Positions 1 to 6,260 of a DNA stretch of 64,000 nt are shown piece by piece. Position numbers and translations under genes: made by a program. The stretch is from contig JASGDF010000139.1 in NCBI GenBank assembly GCA_047607345.1, positions 13,103 through 77,102 of the forward strand, written 5' to 3'. How positions within the stretch are numbered: the first letter of the stretch is position 1; each line of letters begins with the position of its first letter. The notes under the pieces are model-generated. The model searched no databases, was not told the origin of the DNA, and saw nothing but the letters and a program-made list of their open reading frames with translations. The stretch is from Pseudomonas_S sp047607345 (lineage in GTDB: Bacteria > Pseudomonadota > Gammaproteobacteria > Xanthomonadales > Xanthomonadaceae).

Positions 1-16
1 TGCAGGCACTCACCAT

Positions 17-80
17 GTAGGAGGGACTTCAGTCCCGACAGGCGTTACCGACCCAGCATCGGGACTGAAGTCCCTCCTGC
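17..80. repeat. REP-like inverted repeat, copy 1
   Basis: Two arms of about 22 nt, 'GTAGGAGGGACTTCAGTCCC' and its complement, flank a short spacer and can form a long hairpin. The same family recurs at 35570-35639, 53283-53352 and 60572-60648. This copy is the 'GGGACTTCAGTCCC' subtype. Such dispersed palindromes lie between genes and can act as transcript ends or processing sites; no REP-associated transposase is visible here. Confidence 0.85.
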
Positions 81-105
81 AAAAAGCCGGCCCCGGCGCC
101 TCCTC

Positions 106-207
106 GCACCCCAAAGCACCCCAAAGGGGCCAAGCACCCCAAAGGGGCCAGCACCCCAAAGGGGCCAGAGTAAATTTTCACCCCAAAGGGGCCAGAGTAA
201 ATTTTTG
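106..207. repeat. Imperfect tandem array of a 17-nt CACCCCAAAGGGGCCA unit
   Basis: Four or five adjacent copies of 'GCACCCCAAAGGGGCCA'. The last two are extended by 'GAGTAAATTTT'. Each unit contains the small palindrome CCCCAAAGGGG. There are no regular spacers, so this is not a CRISPR array. Confidence 0.85.
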
Positions 208-237
208 TTTCAAACAGATATGCACCCTGGCCCCTTT
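185..237. repeat. Inverted repeat AAAGGGGCCAG...CTGGCCCCTTT
   Basis: Perfect 11-nt arms at 185-195 and 227-237 enclose an AT-rich centre. The outer arm is the last unit of the adjacent tandem array, so the array may have grown from one end of a small non-autonomous element. Confidence 0.6.
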
Positions 238-249
238 TCTGCTTGGTGT

Positions 250-266
250 AAAAAGCCGGCCCCGGC
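250..266 (-). terminator. Terminator-like hairpin downstream of hslR (duplicated at 81-97)
   Basis: On the minus strand the sequence reads GCCGGGGCCGGCTTTTT, a short GC stem followed by a T run, 20-40 nt after the hslR stop. A nearly identical copy lies at 81-97, and homology extends over about 27 nt (81-107 versus 250-276). The two copies bracket the tandem array. Confidence 0.5.
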
Positions 267-287
267 ACATCCTCGCGCACTGCCGCC

Positions 288-698
288 CTACATCGCGTCG
301 ATATCCCCCAGCGCGCGGATCAGGCGCCGCGCACGCTTGTCCGGCCGGTGTTGCGGCGGCTGATAGCCGGTTCGCGCGGCATCACGCAGCGCACGCACCT
401 CCGCCCGCCGCGCCCGTGAAGCCTCGCTCTCCTCGTACAGCTGTTGTGCCACCACCGCCGGCCCGCGCTGCTCGCTGAGCCCGCGCACCACAAGCTCAAA
501 AACCTCGTCGCCACGGCTGACACGCAACTGCTCGCCGACCCTGACCGCACGCGAGGACTTCGGCCGCTGCCCGGCCACCTCCACCTTTCCGGTCTCGATC
601 GCCTGCTTGCACAGGCCGCGCGTCCTGAAGAACCGCGCGGCCCACAGCCATACATCCAGGCGTACCGCCGCCAACACCACACTCTGCTCGCTGGTCAT
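288..698 (-). CDS. hslR: Heat-shock protein 15 (Hsp15), S4-domain RNA-binding protein
   Basis: 136 aa from the ATG at 698; the reading frame is open further upstream, but an internal start fits Hsp15 length (about 133 aa). An N-terminal S4 domain is visible ('VRLDVWLWAARFFRTR' followed by 'KQAIETGKVEVAGQRPKSS'). The C-terminus is basic and arginine-rich ('HRPDKRARRLIRALG'). Hsp15 binds free 50S subunits carrying stalled nascent chains and helps recycle them after heat shock. It is transcribed alone, away from the MATE gene. Identification by S4 plus basic tail is solid; cellular role is taken from the family. Confidence 0.88.
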   Translation of the reverse strand: MTSEQSVVLAAVRLDVWLWAARFFRTRGLCKQAIETGKVEVAGQRPKSSRAVRVGEQLRVSRGDEVFELVVRGLSEQRGPAVVAQQLYEESEASRARRAEVRALRDAARTGYQPPQHRPDKRARRLIRALGDIDAM

Positions 699-881
699 GC
701 CTTCTCGTCGCACTCCACACGTATCGATCAAAAACTCCCGCGCCGAACGGGCTGCGCAGGCGCCGGGGCAAGCCCGCCCCGATCCCACATGGGGATCGGC
801 ACACGAGCCGATCCGGAGGTTGTGCCGCAGCGCTCAAGGCCTTCCTACATGCCGGCGCCAGTTTGGACAGGAAGAAGGGAA

Positions 882-911
882 TTGCAAACCGGCGACCCCC
901 ACAGTGCTAAT
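882..911 (+). promoter_or_regulatory. Candidate sigma-70 promoter for the MATE gene
   Basis: TTGCAA (882-887), 18-nt spacer, GCTAAT (906-911). Transcription would begin near 918, which favours the ATG at 946 over the in-frame ATG at 910. Confidence 0.4.
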
Positions 912-945
912 GTGCGCCGCGCCTCCTCCCCTCCGCGGCCCGACG

Positions 946-2412
946 ATGCCCAAGCTTCCCATCAACCTCGTCGAAGGCCCGATCGGGCGCAACCTGCTGC
1001 TGTTCGCACTGCCGATCCTGGCCGGCAACATCGCCCAGTCACTGAACGGCTCGATCAATGCGATCTGGGTCGGCCACTACCTCGGCGAAGCGGCACTGAC
1101 CGCCACGGCCAACGCCAACAGCATCATGTTCTTCCTGATCGGCTCGGTGTTCGGCATCGGCATGGCCGCCACCATCCTGATCGGCCAGGCGATGGGCGCC
1201 AAGGACGTGCTCCAGGCACGCCGGGTGATGGGCACCAGCGCCACGTTTTTCATCGGTCTCTCGGTCCTGGTCGCCGCCTTCGGCGTCTGGCTGGCCCGCC
1301 ATCTGCTCGCGGCGATGGACACACCCCACGATTCGTTGCCGCTGGCCGAGGCCTACCTGCGGGTGATCTTCCTGGCGATGCCGCCGCTGTACATGTTCGC
1401 GTTCCTGTCGGCGGCACTGCGCGGCGCCGGCGACTCGCGCACGCCCTTCCGCTTCCTGTTGTTGTCGGTGGTGCTGGACATCGTACTGAACCCGCTGCTG
1501 ATCTTCGGCTTCGGTCCGTTCCCGCCGCTGGGCATCGCCGGAGCAGCATGGGCCACCCTTGCGGCCCAAAGCATCGCGCTCGGCGGCCTGCTGCTCTACA
1601 TGCGCCGACGCGGCCACGTACTGTGGCTAGGCCGGCGCGACGCAGGCCTGTTCCTGATTGACCTGGCGATCCTGCGGCCCCTGGTCGGCAAGGGCATCCC
1701 GATGGGCCTGCAGATGGTGCTGATCTCGCTGGCGATGATCGCGATGATGCGCATGGTCAACGGTTTCGGCACCGATACCGCCGCGGCCTACGGCGCCGCA
1801 CTGCAGCTGTGGACCTACGTACAGATGCCGGCGATGGCGATCGGCGCGGCATGCTCGTCGATGGCCGCGCAGAACGTCGGCGCACGCCGCTGGGACCGCG
1901 TCGAGGCCACCGCGCGCCACGGCGTGCTGTTCAACTTCCTGCTGACCGCAGCGCTGATCGCGCCGTTGATCCTGCTCGACCGCTGGACGCTGTCGCTGTT
2001 CCTGCCCGCAGACAGCGAGGCCCTCAAGATCGCCCGGCATCTGAACCACATCACGATCTGGTCGTTCCTGTTGTTCGGCGTGACCTTCGTGGTCTCCGGC
2101 GTGGTCCGCGCGACCGGCGCGGTGATGCCGCCACTGGTGATCCTGATACTGGCACTATGGGGCGTGCGCGTGCCGCTGGCCGAGCTGCTGACACCCCGCT
2201 TCGGCGCCGATGCGGTGTGGTGGAGTTTTCCGGCCAGCTCGCTGTGCGCGATGTCGATGTCGCTGGCCTACTACCGCTGGGGCGGCTGGCGCCGGGCACA
2301 GATGCTGGCAACACAGGCCCGGGCGCAGGAGGTGGCGGTTCCGGCGGAAGTCCCGGCGCTGCCCCCGTCGCCGGTGGCCGACGCCGCAGCCGACCCCGCA
2401 CCAGGTCGATGA
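946..2412 (+). CDS. MATE-family multidrug/sodium efflux transporter
   Basis: 488 aa, the usual MATE length, with about twelve hydrophobic segments beginning at 'LLLFALPILAGNIAQSL'. The two-fold repeated MATE pattern is recognisable ('GSINAIWVGHYLGEAAL' in the first half, 'GIPMGLQMVLISLAMIAMM' opening the second). These proteins expel cationic drugs or metabolites using a Na+ or H+ gradient. The last 40 residues are a Pro/Ala-rich hydrophilic tail not needed for the fold. ATG 910 in the same frame is possible but would overlap the candidate -10 box. Substrate unknown. Confidence 0.88.
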   Translation: MPKLPINLVEGPIGRNLLLFALPILAGNIAQSLNGSINAIWVGHYLGEAALTATANANSIMFFLIGSVFGIGMAATILIGQAMGAKDVLQARRVMGTSATFFIGLSVLVAAFGVWLARHLLAAMDTPHDSLPLAEAYLRVIFLAMPPLYMFAFLSAALRGAGDSRTPFRFLLLSVVLDIVLNPLLIFGFGPFPPLGIAGAAWATLAAQSIALGGLLLYMRRRGHVLWLGRRDAGLFLIDLAILRPLVGKGIPMGLQMVLISLAMIAMMRMVNGFGTDTAAAYGAALQLWTYVQMPAMAIGAACSSMAAQNVGARRWDRVEATARHGVLFNFLLTAALIAPLILLDRWTLSLFLPADSEALKIARHLNHITIWSFLLFGVTFVVSGVVRATGAVMPPLVILILALWGVRVPLAELLTPRFGADAVWWSFPASSLCAMSMSLAYYRWGGWRRAQMLATQARAQEVAVPAEVPALPPSPVADAAADPAPGR

Positions 2413-2499
2413 CCCAGCCCCCTGGATCGGCTCAGCCCGCACTCATCCCTCCCTCGGTCATTTCCCCTATCCTGAAATGCCCTCGGCAACACGATCTTC

Positions 2500-3246
2500 A
2501 TGTCGACCGCCTGGATCTGGCTGTCCGCGCTGGGCAACAGCAAATGGTTGCTGCCTGGCGTCATGCTGTTCATCGTCACCGCCTCGGCCTCCGGCAACCT
2601 GCCGCGCCGCGACGGTCTGCGCTGGAGCGTGGCGATCGCCGCCACCGCCCTGACCGTATTGGCCTCCAAGATCGCCTTCATGGGCTGGGGCGTCGGCTCG
2701 GCCGCGCTGGATTTCACCGGCATCAGCGGCCATGCCGCGATGGCGACCTGTATCTATCCGCCCCTGGCCGCGCTGCTCTGCGCCCATCACCCGCGGCTGC
2801 GCGGGCCGCTGATCGTCGCGGCGGCTTTGCTCGCGGCCGCCATCGCCTACTCGCGCCTGCCCTTGCACGCGCATTCGCCTTCGGAGGTGATTGCCGGAAC
2901 GTTGCTGGGCGGCCTGGCTTCGCTGTTCGTCATCACCCGGGGCACGCAGCGCATGCCGGCCCTGGCAACCTGGCAATGGATCGTGCCCGCCATCGCGCTG
3001 GTATGCTGCCTCCAGGCCGCCACTCCCAAGATCAATACCCATGGCATGGTCGTCGCCATGGCCAGGACCCTTTCCGGCCAGGATCAGCTGCATACCCGGC
3101 GCTGGCTACACCAACGTTCAGGATCATCAAGGGCATGGCAAGAAACCAGCGCAAAAAACCTTGCAAAAACAATTGACAAGCCCTCGCCGCTGGGCCAGCA
3201 TGTAAGCGTAGGTCTTTCCCATATGGATTTCAGGAGTCCCCCATGA
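2500..3246 (+). CDS. PAP2-superfamily membrane phosphatase
   Basis: 248 aa, multi-spanning. Two of the three PAP2 signature motifs are clear: 'SGHAAMA' (motif 2) and 'SRLPLHAHSPSE' (motif 3, SRx5Hx3E with Glu replacing the usual Asp). Motif 1 is weak. PAP2 enzymes dephosphorylate lipid phosphates, and some recycle undecaprenyl pyrophosphate, the carrier used by Wzx/Wzy polysaccharide pathways. Being immediately upstream of the gfc operon makes that role attractive but unproven. Roughly the last 50 residues are hydrophilic, atypical for the family, and lie over the candidate gfc promoter; the stop overlaps the gfcA start by 4 nt. Confidence 0.75.
   Translation: MSTAWIWLSALGNSKWLLPGVMLFIVTASASGNLPRRDGLRWSVAIAATALTVLASKIAFMGWGVGSAALDFTGISGHAAMATCIYPPLAALLCAHHPRLRGPLIVAAALLAAAIAYSRLPLHAHSPSEVIAGTLLGGLASLFVITRGTQRMPALATWQWIVPAIALVCCLQAATPKINTHGMVVAMARTLSGQDQLHTRRWLHQRSGSSRAWQETSAKNLAKTIDKPSPLGQHVSVGLSHMDFRSPP
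3173..3201 (+). promoter_or_regulatory. Candidate promoter of the gfc-like secretion operon
   Basis: A perfect -35 box TTGACA (3173-3178), a 17-nt spacer and a weak -10 CAGCAT (3196-3201), about 40 nt upstream of gfcA. It lies inside the 3' end of the PAP2 frame. The weak -10 suggests activator dependence or a different true -10. Confidence 0.4.
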
Positions 3247-3563
3247 AGAAGTTGATTGTGACGGCCATTGCCATGGCCCTGTCCTCGCCGGCGTGGGCTG
3301 CTCCGCAAGGGCCCCAACAGCCGCCGGCCCCCAGCGGCGAAATTGCCGGTCCCGTTGCGCGTGATTTCTCCCGAGTGAACGCGGCCTGCTGGGTCTACTC
3401 CGGCATCGCAGCTGCCGCGGTGGCCTATTCGGTCGTCGGCGACAGCTCCGGCGACGAAGACGATTCAGGCAGTGAGGGCACGAGCGGCAGCAGCGGCACG
3501 AGCGGTACCAGTGGCACGAGCGGTACCAGTGGCACGAGCGGCACCAGCGGCACCGGCGGCTGA
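3243..3563 (+). CDS. gfcA: Small secreted Ser/Gly/Thr-repeat protein, GfcA/YjbE-like
   Basis: 106 aa. A typical signal peptide (MKKLIVTAIAMALSSPAWA) is followed by a short hydrophobic stretch ('YSGIAAAAVAYSVVG'), an acidic patch and a low-complexity tail of about seven GTS/GSS triplets. E. coli GfcA and YjbE have the same layout (signal peptide, short hydrophobic segment, Thr/Ser-rich tail) and the same position at the head of the gfc/yjb operons. The ATG has a good ribosome site (AGGAG, 6 nt upstream). Sequence identity outside the layout is low, so orthology rests mainly on architecture and context. The function of GfcA itself is unknown; an envelope role in polymer secretion is inferred. 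Confidence 0.65.
   Translation: MKKLIVTAIAMALSSPAWAAPQGPQQPPAPSGEIAGPVARDFSRVNAACWVYSGIAAAAVAYSVVGDSSGDEDDSGSEGTSGSSGTSGTSGTSGTSGTSGTSGTGG
3475..3558 (+). repeat. In-frame 9/18-nt coding repeat in gfcA
   Basis: Alternating 9-mers 'GGCACGAGC' and 'GGTACCAGT' encode (Gly-Thr-Ser)n. Units are multiples of 3 nt, so slippage would change tail length without breaking the frame. Confidence 0.8.
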
Positions 3564-3589
3564 GCCCTCCCGTACTTGGCTCCACAATG

Positions 3590-3623
3590 GCCCTCGCCGG
3601 GCGGCGCTTGGCGAGGGCTTTTT
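3590..3623 (+). terminator. Intrinsic terminator/attenuator between gfcA and wza
   Basis: Perfect 9-bp stem GCCCTCGCC / GGCGAGGGC with an 11-nt loop, followed directly by TTTTT. It lies 27 nt after the gfcA stop and 36 nt before the wza ATG, so it should end part of the transcripts and make gfcA more abundant than the downstream genes. Confidence 0.85.
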
Positions 3624-3658
3624 ATGTCCGGCGTTCCTCATCTCGACGAAAAAATCCA

Positions 3659-4768
3659 ATGAACCATTCGCGCCTGCTTATCGCTCTGCTGGCCTCGCTT
3701 TCCCTCTCCGCCTGCGTCTGGGCCCCCGGCCAACACCTGCGCGGCAGTGACGTCTCGCGCGCCAACACCAGCGATGACGGCCGCCTGCAGCTGATCCAGA
3801 TCACGCCGAAGCTGATTGCGATGAATCAGGCGGCGCAAAACAACCAGGGGGGATTGCCCGAGACCCTGTTCGACTATCGGCCGGAGGCCTATCGGATCGG
3901 TCGCGGCGACGTATTGAACGTGACCGTATGGGATCATCCCGAGTTGACCGTTCCCGCCGGTTCGCAGCAGTCTGCGAACCTTGCCGGCCGCCTCGTCCAG
4001 GCTGACGGCACGCTGTTCTATCCCTACATCGGCAAGGTGCAGGCCGAAGGCAAGACGCCGATGCAGCTTCGCGACGAGATCAGCCAGCGCCTGACCAAAT
4101 ACATCGAATCCCCCCAGGTCGATGTTTCGATTCTGACTTATGCCAACCAGCGCATCTGGATCACCGGCGCCACGGCGACCCCCGTGACGGTCTCGCTGGG
4201 TACCGCTCCGCTCACCCTGGGCGACGCCCTCAGCCAAGCAGGGATCAACTCGACGCAGGGCGACCTGTCCGGCATCAAGCTCACCCGCGACGGCATCACC
4301 TACACCATCGATCTGGAGCGAATCGCCCAGCAAAGTGCCGGCCGGCAGATCTATCTCAAACCCGGCGACAATATCTATGTGCCGTACCTGGATCGCAAGG
4401 AAGTATTCGTGGTCGGCGAGGTCACGCTTCCCGGCGCCTACAGTTTCCGCACCGGCGACATTTCACTGAGCCAGGCCCTGGGGCGTGCCCGTGGTCTCGC
4501 GCAGACCACTTCGAACGGCAACGCGGTCTATGTGATTCGTGGCTCGCACGACCTGCAGCAGGAACCCTCGACCATCTATCAGCTCGAAGCGCGCTCGCCC
4601 GCGGCCTTCGCGGTGGCCAGCCAGTTCCACCTGCAGCCCGGTGACGTGGTCTTCGTAGGCGCAGCCGGCGTCACCCGCTGGAGCCGGTTCGTCAACCAGC
4701 TGTTGCCGTTCACGAACATCATCTACACCGCTGCACGCGCCGAAAACGAAGTACAGGACAGCAACTGA
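3659..4768 (+). CDS. wza: Polysaccharide export outer-membrane lipoprotein Wza/GfcE
   Basis: 369 aa (E. coli Wza is 379). Lipoprotein signal with lipobox LSAC, Cys19. The poly-export domain begins around 'YRIGRGDVLNVTVWDHPEL'; two SLBB-type beta-grasp repeats follow ('RIWITGATATPVTVSLG', 'KEVFVVGEVTLPGAYSF'). The C-terminus holds the amphipathic helix segment ('WSRFVNQLLPFTNIIY') that in Wza octamers forms the outer-membrane pore. The frame extends 24 codons upstream through the terminator; the ATG at 3659 gives the proper signal peptide. It is the export channel for the polymer assembled by the minus-strand wzc/wzx/wzy genes. The gfcB start follows the stop at once. Confidence 0.93.
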   Translation: MNHSRLLIALLASLSLSACVWAPGQHLRGSDVSRANTSDDGRLQLIQITPKLIAMNQAAQNNQGGLPETLFDYRPEAYRIGRGDVLNVTVWDHPELTVPAGSQQSANLAGRLVQADGTLFYPYIGKVQAEGKTPMQLRDEISQRLTKYIESPQVDVSILTYANQRIWITGATATPVTVSLGTAPLTLGDALSQAGINSTQGDLSGIKLTRDGITYTIDLERIAQQSAGRQIYLKPGDNIYVPYLDRKEVFVVGEVTLPGAYSFRTGDISLSQALGRARGLAQTTSNGNAVYVIRGSHDLQQEPSTIYQLEARSPAAFAVASQFHLQPGDVVFVGAAGVTRWSRFVNQLLPFTNIIYTAARAENEVQDSN

Positions 4769-4769
4769 C

Positions 4770-5459
4770 ATGACGCGGAACTCGCGGTGGCAGAGACGGC
4801 CCCAAGCGCCCAACGCTCCCCGTCTCGCCCTGGCGATCGGCTGTTTGCTTGCCCTCGGCGGCTGCACCACGGTCAGCCGCTCCACCAGTGAAGCCATCGG
4901 CCTGCTGTTCAAGGGCCGCCCACTGATAGAGCCCACACCCGAACAGGTCGCGGCCGTGCGTTATCCGCAGATTCTGCTGCGTGCGCCGGACATCGACGGC
5001 GTGGTCGTACTCGGCTATATCGACGAAGGGCGCCAGGCCTGGTTTGCAGGGCGCAATGCCGTCTTCTACCTGCGGGAGGACGGACAGATCGTCGGCTCCG
5101 CCGGACTGGGCCGGACCGTCTCGATCAGGATCCAGGGAGAGAACCCCTTCCCGCACCTGGCCTCGTTACAGCAGGCAGTGACAGTACAGCGCCGCTACGA
5201 TTGGATGCCGGGCTATCGCTACGACGTTCCCGTCACCGGCAACCTGCGCCGCGTCGGCTCCGAATCGATCGAGATTCTCGGCCATCCGCTGCAGCTGACA
5301 CGTTTCGAGGAAACACTGAAGGGCCCCGGTCTTTCGGAGACCAACATCTACTGGGCGGATCCCGCCACCGGCTTCGTATGGAAAAGCCGGCAGTACCTGG
5401 CCCCCGGATATCCCGTCGAGATCGTGCAACTCAAGCCCTACCGACCTGCGAAGTCATAA
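4770..5459 (+). CDS. gfcB: YjbF/GfcB-family outer-membrane lipoprotein
   Basis: 229 aa. A basic N-terminus leads into a lipobox (LALGGC, Cys32); the rest is a soluble beta-rich domain with the YjbF-type pattern ('TVQRRYDWMPGYRYDVPV', 'TNIYWADPATGFVWKSRQY'). GfcB/YjbF proteins accompany group 4 capsule and yjb exopolysaccharide operons and are needed for full secretion; the mechanism is not known. One nucleotide separates the wza stop from this ATG, and gfcC starts three bases after the stop, so it is translationally linked in the operon. Confidence 0.85.
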   Translation: MTRNSRWQRRPQAPNAPRLALAIGCLLALGGCTTVSRSTSEAIGLLFKGRPLIEPTPEQVAAVRYPQILLRAPDIDGVVVLGYIDEGRQAWFAGRNAVFYLREDGQIVGSAGLGRTVSIRIQGENPFPHLASLQQAVTVQRRYDWMPGYRYDVPVTGNLRRVGSESIEILGHPLQLTRFEETLKGPGLSETNIYWADPATGFVWKSRQYLAPGYPVEIVQLKPYRPAKS

Positions 5460-5462
5460 CCG

Positions 5463-6260
5463 ATGCTGCATCCACGCCTGGCTTCCCTGCTGCTGCTCCT
5501 GTCCCTCTCCTCGCCGGTCATTGCCCAGCCGGTCATTGCCCAGAATGCCGCATCTCCGATCATGGTATCGGTCGAGGGGGCGGTCAATGCCCCCGGTCAG
5601 TATCCCCTGCCCGAACGCGCACGACTCGGCGAGGCCGTGCGCCTGGCGCAGCCATCGTCCGCGGCCTATATCCTCGGCGCGGCGTTGCTGCGCGAGAAAT
5701 CACGCATCGAACAGACCAGGCTCAAGGCCGGCCTGCTTTACGACCTGAAGGTACTGCAAGCCGATCCAAGCACCCCAGCGGCCAACGCCGCCGAGGCGCT
5801 GTCGCAATGGCTGCAGACGCTGCCGGTGACCGGCCGGGTACCACAGCAGCTGGAACCCCGGCTGATCGAGATTGACCCCGCCAATGACCCACCGGCGCTG
5901 GCCGGCGACCGAGTGATCTATCCGACACGCCCGGATCACATCAGCGTGGTCGGCGCCGTCATCCACAGCTGCCAGCTTCCCCACGCGCCGACGGAGGACG
6001 TCAGGCACTACCTCTCGGCCTGCGCGCCAGCCACCGTCGCCGACCGCGACCTGGTCTATGCCGTGCAACCCGACGGTCAGGTCCAGGAGCTCGGCATCGC
6101 CCTCTGGAATCGCGGTCCCGTGCAGCCACTGGCGCCTGGTGCGGTCCTCTACGTCCCGCTGGCCCAGCGCCTCGTGCGTGACGCCGATCCAGATTTCAAT
6201 CGCGAGTTCGCCCAGTTCCTGGCAACCCAGCTGCTGCCGGCCCCCGGAGTGATTCCCTGA
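5463..6260 (+). CDS. gfcC: GfcC/YjbG-family periplasmic capsule protein
   Basis: 265 aa with a cleavable signal peptide (cleavage near 'SSPVIAQP'). It is followed by a beta-grasp/SLBB-like segment ('MVSVEGAVNAPGQYPLPER') and a second one ('DHISVVGAVIHSCQLPHAP'), the two-domain organisation of GfcC. Structures of E. coli GfcC resemble the D2/D3 domains of Wza, so it may interact with the Wza channel in the periplasm. An in-frame 'PVIAQ' duplication sits at the signal-peptide end. The stop TGA overlaps the gfcD ATG. Confidence 0.85.
   Translation: MLHPRLASLLLLLSLSSPVIAQPVIAQNAASPIMVSVEGAVNAPGQYPLPERARLGEAVRLAQPSSAAYILGAALLREKSRIEQTRLKAGLLYDLKVLQADPSTPAANAAEALSQWLQTLPVTGRVPQQLEPRLIEIDPANDPPALAGDRVIYPTRPDHISVVGAVIHSCQLPHAPTEDVRHYLSACAPATVADRDLVYAVQPDGQVQELGIALWNRGPVQPLAPGAVLYVPLAQRLVRDADPDFNREFAQFLATQLLPAPGVIP

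Noticed and set aside
106..207. Possible CRISPR array
   Set aside because: Units are contiguous or separated by the same short AT-rich extension, there are no unique spacers of constant length, and no cas gene is in the window.
910..945. ATG at 910 as the start of the MATE protein
   Set aside because: It overlaps the best -10 candidate, lacks a ribosome site, and adds a non-conserved 'MCAAPPPLRGPT' segment.
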